A stretch of DNA of 64,000 bases from Maricaulis sp947259345 (GTDB lineage: Bacteria > Pseudomonadota > Alphaproteobacteria > Caulobacterales > Maricaulaceae): assembly GCA_965217205.1 (NCBI GenBank), contig OZ244254.1, positions 62,001 to 126,000 of the forward strand, in the 5' to 3' direction. Each line of letters opens with the position of its first letter. Within the stretch, counting starts at the first letter, position 1. Positions 25,574-34,619 of this stretch are shown here, in pieces. Below the pieces are notes generated by a model, which saw only the letters and a program-made list of their open reading frames with translations, was not told the DNA's origin and did no database searches. Made by a program: the position numbers and the translations under genes.

Positions 25574-26350
25574 ATGACAGGCTTGGGTAAGACATGTGCC
25601 GCCGCACTGGCGGCCTTTTTCGTGGCTGAATCGGCGTCTTTTGCGGTTCAGCCCGGTTCGATCGATGTCGATGTCGAGCTCGTGCTCGCCGTCGATATTT
25701 CCTATTCCGTGGACGAGGAAGAGGCGCGCCGACAGCGCGAGGGCTATGTCGCCGCCCTGGCCTCTGAAGACGTGATCCGTTCCATCCAGGGCGGACCTCT
25801 GGGACGGATTGCGGTGACCTATGTGGAATGGGCGGATCGCGGCTTCCAGCGTGCCGCCGCCGACTGGACCGTGATCGGCTCGGAAGAGGATGCGCTGGCC
25901 TTTGCGTCCCGCGTCGCCGCGGCGCCGCTCGAGCGGGGGCATTATACCGCTATCGGTGCCGCCATCGCTGATGCGGTCGAGCGCCTTGAGACCAATGATT
26001 ACAACGCGCCGCGTCTGATCATCGATATTTCCGGTGACGGTCCGCAAAACCAGGGCCTGCCGCTGGAACAGGCTCGTGCCATGGCGGATCAGGCGCAAGT
26101 CGTAGTCAATGGTCTGCCGGTCATCTCCTCCGGCAATGGTCGCTGGGTGCGGCCGGTCGAGGTCAATCTCGACGATTATTTCCGCGAAAATGTGATCACC
26201 GGACCGGGGGCCTTCGTTCTGCCGGCCCGGACCGAAGACGAGTTCCGCGAGGCCATCCTGCGCAAGTTGATCATCGAAATTGCCGGTGCCTTGCCCAGCC
26301 ATGGCGAGGTCGACCCGCTCTACGGCACTGCGGCCGGCCGCGCGCCGTGA
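25574..26350 (+). CDS. secreted DUF1194 (von Willebrand A-like) protein, copy 1
   Basis: A 258-aa protein with a signal peptide (MTGLGKTCAAALAAFFVAESASFA) and a DUF1194 domain, a von Willebrand A-like fold. The MIDAS metal site DxSxS is present in ELVLAVDISYSVDEEEARRQREGY, and later signatures RIAVTYVEWAD, DISGDGPQNQG and ITGPGAFVLPA are typical. It is probably periplasmic and binds a protein partner through the metal. I start at 25574 so that the signal peptide is N-terminal; an in-frame ATG at 25538 is the alternative. Its stop overlaps the start of copy 2 (GTGA). Confidence 0.85.
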   Translation: MTGLGKTCAAALAAFFVAESASFAVQPGSIDVDVELVLAVDISYSVDEEEARRQREGYVAALASEDVIRSIQGGPLGRIAVTYVEWADRGFQRAAADWTVIGSEEDALAFASRVAAAPLERGHYTAIGAAIADAVERLETNDYNAPRLIIDISGDGPQNQGLPLEQARAMADQAQVVVNGLPVISSGNGRWVRPVEVNLDDYFRENVITGPGAFVLPARTEDEFREAILRKLIIEIAGALPSHGEVDPLYGTAAGRAP

Positions 26351-27147
26351 GACGCGGTCTAGCACTCGTTGGCGCTGTCGTGCTGTCCCTGACGCTTGGC
26401 GCCAGCGGTCGCGCGCCTGCGCCCTGGCTGGATGAGGCGCGCCCGCACGAATACACTGAGGACGGTCGCGAGTTGGTTGATCTCGAGCTTGTCCTCGCAG
26501 TCGATGTCTCATCCTCGATCGATGAGACCGAGGCCCGGCGCCAGCGCGAAGGCCATGTCGCGGCGCTTGCCGATCCCGACATCATCTCGGCCATCCAGAG
26601 CGGCGGCTATGGCCGGATCGCGGTTGTTTATCTGGAATGGGCCGATGCGGATTTCCAGCGTGTGGTCGCGCCATGGACCGTGATCGAGACCGAGCAAGAC
26701 GCCCAGGTTTTCGCCGCCACGCTGGCGACGGCGCCCTTTGTGTCCGGTCGACGGACGGCCATCGGCGCCGCGATCGAAAGCGCGGTCACGCTGATGGAAG
26801 AGAATGCCTTTGAAGGCGTGCGCCAGGTCATCGATATCTCCGGCGACGGACCGCAGAATTCCGGCTCCAGCCTGAGCGCGGCGCGCCAGCGTGCTGAAGC
26901 GGCGAATATCACCATCAATGGCCTGCCGATCGCCGGTGGGCGTCAGCACCCGTTTCGCCCCTCGGTCTCCATCGATGTCAGCGCCTATTTCGAGAATCAG
27001 GTGATTGCCGGGCCGGGCGCCTTTATTTCGCCCAGCAATGAGCATGATGATTTCGTGGACGCGCTGCGACGCAAGCTTATTATCGAAATTGCCGGGCTCG
27101 ATCCGCGTCTTCTTCTCGAGCCGGCTGTGCTCGTGAGGAATGGATGA
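26347..27147 (+). CDS. secreted DUF1194 (von Willebrand A-like) protein, copy 2
   Basis: A 266-aa paralogue of the preceding protein, starting with GTG inside the stop of copy 1. It has a signal peptide (LALVGAVVLSLTLGASGRAPA), MIDAS site LVLAVDVSSSIDETEARRQREGH, RIAVVYLEWADADF, DISGDGPQNSG and VIAGPGAFISPS. Roughly half the residues look identical to copy 1, so it arose by tandem duplication and then diverged. Its last codons overlap the ATG of the lytic transglycosylase (ATGA). The pair may form a heteromer in the periplasm. Confidence 0.85.
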   Translation: MRRGLALVGAVVLSLTLGASGRAPAPWLDEARPHEYTEDGRELVDLELVLAVDVSSSIDETEARRQREGHVAALADPDIISAIQSGGYGRIAVVYLEWADADFQRVVAPWTVIETEQDAQVFAATLATAPFVSGRRTAIGAAIESAVTLMEENAFEGVRQVIDISGDGPQNSGSSLSAARQRAEAANITINGLPIAGGRQHPFRPSVSIDVSAYFENQVIAGPGAFISPSNEHDDFVDALRRKLIIEIAGLDPRLLLEPAVLVRNG

Positions 27148-28361
27148 TCCGTCGACTGCTCGTACTCGCCGCCACTGTGTCCCTGTTCGTGTCGCCTGCC
27201 CTGGCCCAGCCAGACGGGGAGAGCTTTGCCGACTGGCGGGGGGATTTCCGCACCCGTTTGATCGCGACCGGCGTTGAAGCGGCGACGGCTGCGGACATGC
27301 TGGACGGGCTCGAGCCGGAAATGCGCATTATCGAGCGCGATCGCAGCCAGCCTGAATTTGTGCGACCGATCTGGTCCTATCTGGACATTGCGGCCTCGGA
27401 CCTGCGCATCACCAATGGCCGCAATGCCTATGCCGAGTACCGCGCCGACGTCGATGCGATCGCGGCCCATTTCCGTGTGCGCCCGGAAATCCTGATCGCG
27501 ATCTGGGGGCTGGAAAGCTCCTACGGCGCCATTCCGGGCAATAATGATATCGTCCAGGCGCTTGCCACGCTCGCTTGGGAAGGCCGCCGCCGTAACTGGG
27601 CCGAGGCCCAGCTGATCGCGGTCGCGGAAATGCTGGAGTCCGGTTATGCGACCCGCGCCCAGCTAACCGGCTCTTGGGCCGGCGCCATGGGCCAGATGCA
27701 ATTCATCCCGACCACCTATCTCGAACGGGCGCATGACTGGGATGGAGACGGGACCCGCAATATCTGGACCGACCCGGCGGATGCGCTGGCCTCCGCCGCC
27801 AATCTTCTCGCCCGCGCTGGTTGGCGCGACGGCGCGCCGAGTATTCTGGAAGTCGCTGTGCCCGCAGATTTCGATTTCGCCACCTGGGATCCGGGCCAGT
27901 CCCGCCTGGTCAGCCAGTGGGCCATGCTGGGCCTGACACCGGCATCAGGGGAATGGGATGCGGATCACCTGATGCGCGCAGCGCGGCTGGAATTGCCGGC
28001 GGGCGGGCAGGGGCCGGGTTTTCTGACCTTCCCCAATTTCCGCGTCATCAAGCGCTATAACAATTCCACCTCCTACGCGATCGGGGTGGCCCATCTCGCC
28101 GACCGTATCGCGGGCGAGGCGGCCCTGGTCGGGCCCTGGCCAGAGGACAACCCGCCGATCAATCGCTCCCAGACCCGCGAGGTCCAGGCCGCGCTCAACG
28201 CGCTGGGTTTTGACAGTGGAACGCCGGATGGCCTGGCCGGCCCTAATACCCGTGCTGCCCTGCGCGCCTTCCAGCGGGCCAACGATCTGATCGCCGACGG
28301 CTATCTGGGCCGGACCATGTATGACGTGGTGATGGCCGCGCAGGCTGCTCAGGCGGAGTAG
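27144..28361 (+). CDS. MltB-family lytic murein transglycosylase with peptidoglycan-binding domain
   Basis: A 405-aa periplasmic enzyme that cleaves the MurNAc-GlcNAc bond to give 1,6-anhydro ends. It has a signal peptide (MIRRLLVLAATVSLFVSPALA), the SLT_2 catalytic domain with the active-site glutamate in IWGLESSYGAIPGNNDIVQALATLAW, GAMGQMQFIPTTYLERA, and a C-terminal peptidoglycan-binding domain from about residue 335 (REVQAALNALGFDSGTPDGLAGPNTRAALRAFQ). No lipobox is seen, so it is soluble rather than lipid anchored. Translationally coupled to the two DUF1194 genes. Confidence 0.93.
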   Translation: MIRRLLVLAATVSLFVSPALAQPDGESFADWRGDFRTRLIATGVEAATAADMLDGLEPEMRIIERDRSQPEFVRPIWSYLDIAASDLRITNGRNAYAEYRADVDAIAAHFRVRPEILIAIWGLESSYGAIPGNNDIVQALATLAWEGRRRNWAEAQLIAVAEMLESGYATRAQLTGSWAGAMGQMQFIPTTYLERAHDWDGDGTRNIWTDPADALASAANLLARAGWRDGAPSILEVAVPADFDFATWDPGQSRLVSQWAMLGLTPASGEWDADHLMRAARLELPAGGQGPGFLTFPNFRVIKRYNNSTSYAIGVAHLADRIAGEAALVGPWPEDNPPINRSQTREVQAALNALGFDSGTPDGLAGPNTRAALRAFQRANDLIADGYLGRTMYDVVMAAQAAQAE

Positions 28362-29636
28362 TCAGACGTCCGGTTCGACCTCGACCACGTCCACTGCGCG
28401 CCGGATGCCCGGGTGGTACCAGGCGATGAGGACGGCGATCACGCTCAGTACGACAGCGACATAATAGGGCACGAGGTGGCCCAGCTGGTTGTACATGAAG
28501 AGGCCGCCGACCGGACCGATGATGAAGCCGAGACCGGCCGTTGCGGTCGTGAGACCGGCGGCGCGGCCCTGCTCTTCCGGTTCCACGGCAATCGAGGCGC
28601 CACCGACAAAGCCGGATCGCGACAGGCCGAAGGCGAAGCTGATCAGGATATAGGCGGTGACGATACCGGCATAATTGGGCGCGATGATCATCAGGCCGAA
28701 ACCGGCGATGGTGATAATGCCGCCGAGTGTCATCAGAACGCGCGGGCTGGCCTTGAGCGCCGGGATCACCACCAGCTGCGCCACGATCAGCGCCCCGGCC
28801 CCGGCCGCCAGCGCGATGGCGGACATCTGCAGGCCCTGATCCTCGTCCAGTCCCAACGAATCCATGATGAAGAAGGCCAGGGTGGACAGGCTCAGCGATT
28901 GCACGATCCAGGTCACACAGCCATAGCCGACAAAGGGCGCGATGCGCGGGTCGGCGGCAAAGGCGAATTGTTTGAACGGATTGATCGGCCGGTTTTGCTG
29001 TTTGGGCGGTGATTGCTCCGGCAGGAAATGCCAGACCGCCCAGGCGCCCAGGGCCACGGTGGCGGAAATGATCACCATGAAGATCGGCACACCGACCAGC
29101 TCGACCAGGGTCGCTGCCAGGGTCGGGCCGATCACCGCACCCATGCCGAAAGCCGCGGTCAGACCGGCCAGGGCTTCGGTCCGCTCCAGCGGCGTGGTGC
29201 GGTCGGCGACATAGGCCTGGGCGGCGGGGTTGGTGGCCGAGCCCAGCGAGCCGAACAGGGTTCGCGCCAGCGCCATGGCGAAAATGGCGGCCAGTGGCGG
29301 CACCCATCCGCTCTCCCCGGCCCAGGCGGCCGCCGCGAAGATCAGGGTCGAACAGGCGAACGCCGAAAGGCCGAAGACGATGAAGCCCTTGCGCCCGCGC
29401 CGGTCGGACAGGGCGCCCCAGATCGGGGTCATGGTCATGAAGAGGACGGCGGACACCGTGTAGATCGCGCCAACCCAGTATTCCGGCACCGCCAGGCCCC
29501 GCGCCAGCGGCGGCAGGATGGCGAACAGCATGTTATTGCCGATCCCGGTCGCCATCAGGCACAGGAAAAGCAGGCGAAAGGCCTTGCGCCGCTCGGTCTG
29601 GCTGGACGGGTTGGTTGGATCATAGGGCGGCGTCAT
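28362..29636 (-). CDS. MFS transporter (TetA-like drug exporter family)
   Basis: A 424-aa protein with 12 predicted membrane helices. The major facilitator loop 2-3 signature is GALSDRRGRKGFI, the drug:H+ antiporter motif C appears as LTAAFGMGAVIGPTLA in helix 5, and a long cytoplasmic loop (EQSPPKQQNRPINPFKQF) splits the two halves. It resembles TetA-like exporters. The substrate is unknown. It is convergent with the transglycosylase gene, the two stops touching, and divergent from motA. Confidence 0.9.
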   Translation of the reverse strand: MTPPYDPTNPSSQTERRKAFRLLFLCLMATGIGNNMLFAILPPLARGLAVPEYWVGAIYTVSAVLFMTMTPIWGALSDRRGRKGFIVFGLSAFACSTLIFAAAAWAGESGWVPPLAAIFAMALARTLFGSLGSATNPAAQAYVADRTTPLERTEALAGLTAAFGMGAVIGPTLAATLVELVGVPIFMVIISATVALGAWAVWHFLPEQSPPKQQNRPINPFKQFAFAADPRIAPFVGYGCVTWIVQSLSLSTLAFFIMDSLGLDEDQGLQMSAIALAAGAGALIVAQLVVIPALKASPRVLMTLGGIITIAGFGLMIIAPNYAGIVTAYILISFAFGLSRSGFVGGASIAVEPEEQGRAAGLTTATAGLGFIIGPVGGLFMYNQLGHLVPYYVAVVLSVIAVLIAWYHPGIRRAVDVVEVEPDV

Positions 29637-29823
29637 GCGGCCAGACCTAGACCGCGTTCCGTCGAGCGTCCAACACCAAAACCGAAAGACGGCTATCTGT
29701 ATTTGCCGACCGCCACCGGTAAACAGCCATCTAACGCCCGTTCAACCGGACATTAAGCTTACCGCGCCATAGTACGCTCAAATCGGGTGGAAAAACCGCC
29801 TGGCAGATGTGGTGGACGGGTAG

Positions 29824-30696
29824 ATGTTTCAGATTATCGGCATTGTCGTCGTTTTCGTGATGGTGTTTGGCGGCTTCTCGCTCGCCGGTGGCCATTTCGA
29901 CGTGATCATGAAGGCCTTGCCCTTCGAGATGATGATGATTGGCGGCGCTGCCGTCGGCGCTTTCCTGATCGGCAACAAGCCGAAAACGGTGATGAAGACG
30001 CTGGGCGACCTGTCCAAGATCTTCACCGGCTCGAAGTGGAAGGGACAGGACTATACCGACCTCTTGTCACTCTTGTTTTTGCTAACAAAGACAATGAAGA
30101 CAAAAGGGGTGATTGCGCTGGAAAGCCATATCGAGAACCCCAAGGAAAGCACCATCTTCACCCGTTATCCGCGCATCATGAAGGACCATTTCGCGGTCGA
30201 CTTCATCTGCGACACGCTGCGCATGATGACGATGAATCTGGAAGATCCGCACCAGGTTGAGGACGCGATGGAAAAGCAGCTGGAAAAGCACCATCACGAA
30301 GCCGCCGATCCGGCCCATGCCATGCAGACCATGGCCGATGGCCTGCCGGCCCTGGGCATCGTTGCCGCCGTGCTGGGTGTCATCAAGACGATGGGCGCGA
30401 TCGAAAGCCCGCCGGCCGTCCTCGGTGGCTATATCGGCGGCGCGCTGGTCGGAACCTTCCTTGGCGTCTTTATCGCCTACGGCTTTGTCGGTCCGTTCGC
30501 GGCCTATATGCAGGCTGTCTATGATGAAGAGCATGCCTTCTACAAGATTATCCAGGATGTGCTGGTGGCCCACCTGCACGGCAATGCCGCCCAGATCTCC
30601 GTCGAGATCGGCCGCGGTGGCGTGCCTTCCAAGATGCAGCCCAGCTTTGTCGAGCTGGAAACAGCCCTGGACCAAATTCCCGCCGAAGCAGCCTGA
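29824..30696 (+). CDS. motA: flagellar motor stator protein MotA
   Basis: A 290-aa stator subunit of the proton-driven flagellar motor. It has four membrane helices (at the N-terminus MFQIIGIVVVFVMVFGGFSLAGGHF and around residues 170-215), the conserved PAxGIVAAVLGVIKTMGAI region and the large cytoplasmic loop between helices 2 and 3 that meets FliG. Length is typical for the alphaproteobacterial form. motB is not adjacent. A short AT-rich patch with nested inverted repeats (30064-30094) breaks the usual base composition. A strong terminator follows. Confidence 0.95.
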   Translation: MFQIIGIVVVFVMVFGGFSLAGGHFDVIMKALPFEMMMIGGAAVGAFLIGNKPKTVMKTLGDLSKIFTGSKWKGQDYTDLLSLLFLLTKTMKTKGVIALESHIENPKESTIFTRYPRIMKDHFAVDFICDTLRMMTMNLEDPHQVEDAMEKQLEKHHHEAADPAHAMQTMADGLPALGIVAAVLGVIKTMGAIESPPAVLGGYIGGALVGTFLGVFIAYGFVGPFAAYMQAVYDEEHAFYKIIQDVLVAHLHGNAAQISVEIGRGGVPSKMQPSFVELETALDQIPAEAA

Positions 30697-30721
30697 TCCA
30701 ACAAGGCGCACACGGGTTCCT

Positions 30722-30756
30722 GGCGCGGAGTCGAAAGGCTCCGCGCCTTTGTTTTT
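30722..30756 (+). terminator. intrinsic terminator after motA
   Basis: Nine-base perfect arms (30722-30730 and 30739-30747) with an eight-base loop, followed by TTTGTTTTT. It is placed 25 bp after the motA stop and before the RBBP9-like gene, a classic Rho-independent terminator. Confidence 0.9.
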
Positions 30757-30815
30757 GTGCAATCCCTCAACCCGCCGGGGCTGGCAGCGCCGCGATTTGG
30801 GTTTAGAAGGGCGGC

Positions 30816-31382
30816 ATGAAAATCAAGGACAGCGAAATCCTCATCGTGCCCGGCCTGGGCAATGCCTCGCCCTTCCATTGGCAGAGCCGCTGGCAGGACA
30901 AGATGTCCACCGCGCGCCGGGTCGAGCAGGCTGACTGGCACCAGCCGCGGCGCGGCGCCTGGACGGCGCGTCTGGTTGAAGAGGTCGAAAAGGCGAAAAA
31001 GCCGGTCATCCTGGTGGCGCACTCTGTCGGTGTGCTCACGGTGGCTCATGCCGCGCCGGATCTGGGCGACAAGGTCGCAGGGGCCTTCCTGGTCGGCGCT
31101 TCCGACTGGGAGCGTCCCGAGCTCAAGGACAAGTATGGCGATCACGGTTTCGACCCGGTCCCGCGCGAGCCCCTAGGCTTTCCCGGCCTGATGCTTGCCA
31201 GCTCCAATGACCCGACCTGCAAGCTGATCAAGGCCGAGGCCTGGGCGCGTGATTGGGGAATCCGCTTTGGCAATGCCGGCGAGGCCGGGCATTTCGAGCC
31301 GGAAAGCGGGCATGGCCCCTGGCCGGAAGGTCTGATGGCCTTCGCCAAATTCACCCAGTCGCTCGGCACGCAGCCGGAATGA
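30816..31382 (+). CDS. RBBP9/YdeN-type serine hydrolase
   Basis: A 188-aa alpha/beta hydrolase of the RBBP9/YdeN family. It begins with the typical IVPGLGNASPFHWQSRWQ region, has the nucleophile motif VAHSVGVLTVAHAA and ends with the histidine in NAGEAGHFEPESGHGPWPEG. Family members are small cytosolic esterases with unknown physiological substrates. Its stop overlaps the mnmC start by 4 bp (ATGA), so the two are translated together. A GAAGGGCGGC region precedes the ATG. Confidence 0.88.
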   Translation: MKIKDSEILIVPGLGNASPFHWQSRWQDKMSTARRVEQADWHQPRRGAWTARLVEEVEKAKKPVILVAHSVGVLTVAHAAPDLGDKVAGAFLVGASDWERPELKDKYGDHGFDPVPREPLGFPGLMLASSNDPTCKLIKAEAWARDWGIRFGNAGEAGHFEPESGHGPWPEGLMAFAKFTQSLGTQPE

Positions 31383-33121
31383 CCACCGACGGGCTGTATT
31401 GCGAGCCCGCCACGCTCGACTGGTCGCAGGCCAGTGGACCGCGGGCCAGCGATTATGGCGATGTCTATTTCTCCGCCGAGGACGGCCTTGCCGAGACGCA
31501 GGCGGTCTTCCTGAAAGCCTGTCAGCTGCCGGAGGCCTGGACGGGCCGTCGCCAATATGTGGTCGGCGAATTGGGCTTTGGCACCGGGCTCAATGCGCTG
31601 GGGCTGTGGCAGCTCTGGCGCGATGAAGGGCCCGTTGATGGCTGGCTCGATTTCATCTCGGTCGAGAAACATCCGCTTGATCGCGACGCGGCGGCGCGGG
31701 CGCTCACGGCCTGGCCGCATCTCTCCGATCTGGCTGCGCGCCTGCTCGCGCAATGGCCGAGCCGTCTGAAAGGCCCTCAGCGTCTGGTCTTTCCCGACGA
31801 CCGCTTCGCCATCACGATTTTCCAGGACGAGGTCGAGGCCGCGCTGGCCCAGATGCGCGGCCCTGTGGATGCCTGGTTCCTCGACGGGTTTGCGCCGGAC
31901 CGCAATGCGGCCATGTGGTCGCAGGGTGTTTTCAATCGCATTGGCGAGTTGTCCGCACCGGGTGCGCGGGTCGGGACCTTTACCGTCGCCGGTTTCGTCC
32001 GTCGTGGTCTCGCCGAAGCCGGGTTCGATGTGGTCAAGCAGCGGGGCTTCGGGCGCAAGCGTGAGCGCCTGGAGGCGGTCTGGCCGGGCGGGCTCGGCGT
32101 CCGCTCGGGCTCAGTCGGCGCGGGTCCGGTCGCGGTCATCGGGGCCGGCATTGCCGGGGCGTCACTGGTTCAGGCCCTGCGCGCACGCGGCATCGAGACC
32201 CGTCTGATCGATGCGGGCGGACCCGGTGCGGGCGCCTCCGGCGCGCCGGCCGGCCTGCTGACACCACGTCTGGAAAAGGCTGACCGCCCGCATGTCCGTG
32301 CAACGTTGGCGGCTTTTGATTTTGCGCGCCGTCTCTATGACGGGCGCGACGGCTTTCATGCCGAAGCGGTAATACGTTTGCCCAAGGATGAGCGCGAGGC
32401 GGATCGCTTTGCCGTGCTGGCCGACTGGATGCCGGATCATCTCGTCTGGACTGGCACGCAGCTGGAAATGGTCTGCGCGGGACGGTTCGAGCCGCGGCGC
32501 CTTATCAGCACGCTGCTTGGCGAGAAGGCTTGCCTGTCTGCGCGGGTCGCACGGATCGACCCGACGTCCGACGGGCTGAGTGTGGTGGACGATCAGGGCC
32601 ATCGCCTGGACGAGGTCGCGCATGTGATCCTGGCGGTTGGAGCGGGTCTGTCGGCCTTTCATGACGATATCGAGTTGAGCGCCGGACAATTGGCGGTGTT
32701 TGACGGTGAAGCCCCGGACCGGTCGGTCAGTTGGGGGCATTATGCCTGCCGCGCGGGATCCGGAGTATTGGTCGGAGCGACCCATGTCCGAGGCGAGCAT
32801 GTTTTGCCAGACGACGAGGCCGAGGCCGGTTTCCGCGCCGCAATGGCCGAGAGCCTCCCGGGCGTTGCGCTGGGCCCGGTCAAGGAACGCTGGGGCGCGG
32901 TTCGCGCGGCGACACCGGACCGCCTGCCAATTCTGGGGCAGGTCAGGCCGGGCGTGTCTGTGCTGGGTGGCTTGGGATCGCGCGGCTTCGCCCATGCGCC
33001 CTTGCTGGCGGACGCGCTGGTCAGTGAATTGACGGGCGGTGGTGCCGTTCTGGAACAGGCCGGACTGGAGACGTTGGCACCGTCACGCTTCGCCGAGCGA
33101 CGGGCCCGAAAGGGCCGGTAG
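31379..33121 (+). CDS. mnmC: bifunctional tRNA 5-(methylaminomethyl)-2-thiouridine synthesis enzyme MnmC
   Basis: A 580-aa fusion that finishes the mnm5s2U34 modification of tRNA wobble uridine. The N-terminal SAM methyltransferase (MnmD part) shows YVVGELGFGTGLNALGLW and DAWFLDGFAPDRNAAMW. The C-terminal FAD oxidase starts near residue 250 with the dinucleotide motif VAVIGAGIAGASLVQALRARG and GASGAPAGLLTPRLE, and ends LGGLGSRGFAHAPLLAD. The order and length fit E. coli MnmC, if slightly short. I start at the ATG overlapping the hydrolase stop; the frame is open upstream but only over that gene. Confidence 0.93.
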   Translation: MTTDGLYCEPATLDWSQASGPRASDYGDVYFSAEDGLAETQAVFLKACQLPEAWTGRRQYVVGELGFGTGLNALGLWQLWRDEGPVDGWLDFISVEKHPLDRDAAARALTAWPHLSDLAARLLAQWPSRLKGPQRLVFPDDRFAITIFQDEVEAALAQMRGPVDAWFLDGFAPDRNAAMWSQGVFNRIGELSAPGARVGTFTVAGFVRRGLAEAGFDVVKQRGFGRKRERLEAVWPGGLGVRSGSVGAGPVAVIGAGIAGASLVQALRARGIETRLIDAGGPGAGASGAPAGLLTPRLEKADRPHVRATLAAFDFARRLYDGRDGFHAEAVIRLPKDEREADRFAVLADWMPDHLVWTGTQLEMVCAGRFEPRRLISTLLGEKACLSARVARIDPTSDGLSVVDDQGHRLDEVAHVILAVGAGLSAFHDDIELSAGQLAVFDGEAPDRSVSWGHYACRAGSGVLVGATHVRGEHVLPDDEAEAGFRAAMAESLPGVALGPVKERWGAVRAATPDRLPILGQVRPGVSVLGGLGSRGFAHAPLLADALVSELTGGGAVLEQAGLETLAPSRFAERRARKGR

Positions 33122-33131
33122 CGCCCGCTGA

Positions 33132-33371
33132 CTAGATGGCGACCCGATAGCTGGGTGTTTCGACCGCGCCGATCCGCAAGGCGGCGAGCGGACAGCCGGA
33201 ATTCAGGCATTCCACATTGAGATCGACATCAAGGCCGCGCTGGCGGGAGACTTCCAGTTCGACCGGGCCGACCGAAATGGCGACGGCGGCGCCGGCCGCG
33301 TAGGGAATGGCCACGGGCAGGCCCAGGCTGCCTGATACCAGACACCCGATCAGCGCTGTCTTCGTCAACAT
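33132..33371 (-). CDS. small secreted hypothetical protein
   Basis: A 79-aa protein with a Sec-like signal peptide (MLTKTALIGCLVSGSLGLPVAIPYA, possible cleavage at AAGA). The mature part is short with two cysteines six residues apart (VECLNSGC) that could form a disulphide, and ends VETPSYRVAI. I do not recognise the family. I chose the ATG at 33371 because GGGAGAGAC precedes it and the signal peptide then falls at the start. It is convergent with mnmC and divergent from the glycosyltransferase gene. Confidence 0.65.
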   Translation of the reverse strand: MLTKTALIGCLVSGSLGLPVAIPYAAGAAVAISVGPVELEVSRQRGLDVDLNVECLNSGCPLAALRIGAVETPSYRVAI

Positions 33372-33518
33372 CTGTCTCTCCCGGAATGTGTGCCTCGGTC
33401 CTGTGATGCCGCCGCGGCGCCTTTTGGATGCACGACGTGTCAGAAATTCGGCGCGGGTTTTGCACGGGACGCGGGCAAGCGCGCGATCTGACGCGTATCG
33501 AGACAAGAGTGGTGCAAC

Positions 33519-34403
33519 ATGGTCATGGCTACGGGTGAGAGTTTCGTCGACCGGCGTTCCGGTTCGCGACATGTCTGGTTCCTGAACTCGGCCTTCGACA
33601 AGATCGGCATGGATGTCGCCCTGCGCCGGATCACCGAGCGCGAGCCGACCCAGCCCTTCGCCTTTGTCGTGACCCCCAATGTCGACCATCTGGTGCGCCT
33701 TGAAACCGATACCGTTCTCGCAACGCTCTACGCCCAGGCCTGGCTCACCGTCTGTGACAGCCGGGTCCTCGAGCTGATCGGCCGGATTTCCGGCGAGACG
33801 ATTGATGTCACGCCCGGATCGGATTTGACCGAACGCCTGTTTGACACCGTCATTGATCCCGACGCGCCGCTGACCATCATTGGCGGCGATCAGGCGGTGA
33901 TCGACGCGGTCACCAATCGCTATGGCCTGACGGATGTCCGTTGGCATGAACCACCCATGGGGCTGCGCAACGACCGTGAGGCGGTCGAGGAATGCGCGAA
34001 ATTCGTCGCCGAGAATCCCTCACGTTTCACGTTCTTCTGTGTCGGCTCGCCGCAACAGGAAATGATCGCCGAGGCCTGTCTGGACCGGGGCGACTGCACC
34101 GGTGTGGGTCTGTGTGTCGGCGCCTCACTCGACTTTCTCGCCGGCGCGGCTCAACGGGCTCCGGTCTGGATGCAGAAGGCACGCCTGGAATGGCTGCACC
34201 GCCTCTGCCAGGAGCCCGCTCGCATGTGGCGTCGCTATCTGGTCGAAGGTCCTAAAGTCCTGCTCCTGTGGCGTCGCTGGCGCAAGACGCGCCGCTCCAT
34301 GCGCAAACTGGAAATGGCGCTGGGCGCGCCCGATCGGGTCAAGGAACGCAATCTGCACCTGCGCATCCGAAACCTGGAGCGCGAACTCGCCGCGCGCGAC
34401 TGA
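33519..34403 (+). CDS. WecG/TagA/CpsF-family glycosyltransferase
   Basis: A 294-aa GT26-type glycosyltransferase. It shows the conserved TPNVDHLVRLETD segment with catalytic-type Asp, ALYAQAWLTVCDSRVLELIGRI, TPGSDLTERLF and FFCVGSPQQEMIAEACLDR with CVGASLDFLAG, matching enzymes that transfer ManNAcA, ManNAc or similar onto lipid-linked sugars in enterobacterial antigen, teichoic acid or exopolysaccharide synthesis. The C-terminus is basic and probably membrane associated. The first ATG is used; an ATG two codons later is equally possible. No other polysaccharide gene is adjacent. Confidence 0.9.
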   Translation: MVMATGESFVDRRSGSRHVWFLNSAFDKIGMDVALRRITEREPTQPFAFVVTPNVDHLVRLETDTVLATLYAQAWLTVCDSRVLELIGRISGETIDVTPGSDLTERLFDTVIDPDAPLTIIGGDQAVIDAVTNRYGLTDVRWHEPPMGLRNDREAVEECAKFVAENPSRFTFFCVGSPQQEMIAEACLDRGDCTGVGLCVGASLDFLAGAAQRAPVWMQKARLEWLHRLCQEPARMWRRYLVEGPKVLLLWRRWRKTRRSMRKLEMALGAPDRVKERNLHLRIRNLERELAARD

Positions 34404-34449
34404 TCCGGGTTGATTGCCTTTTGCAGCGGTGCGGCATAGCGTCCGCGCC

Positions 34450-34619
34450 GTGATGGTTCCCTCACGGGAGTAATAGGGAAGCTGGTCAGGCCCTCGGGCC
34501 AAGTCCAGCGCTGTTCCCGCAGCCGTAGGCGGTGAGCGGTGAGGCACAAAGCCACTGGGGGCGACCCTGGGAAGGCGCTTCATTCGCACTGACCCGCAAG
34601 CCGGAAGACCTGCCGTCAC
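34450..34619 (+). promoter_or_regulatory. cobalamin (B12) riboswitch
   Basis: A typical cobalamin aptamer precedes btuB. A P1 stem pairs 34450-34456 with 34613-34619. Conserved elements follow in order: GGGAAGCTGGT at about 34486, the B12-box-type GCCACTGGGG...TGGGAAGG at 34551-34574, and the 3' CGCAAGCCGGAAGACCTGCC. Binding of adenosylcobalamin normally represses B12 uptake genes. Downstream, GTCGTC (34621) can pair with GACGAC (34677), and CTCGTG/CACGAG (34633-34652) can form a hairpin; these could be the expression platform. Confidence 0.93.
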
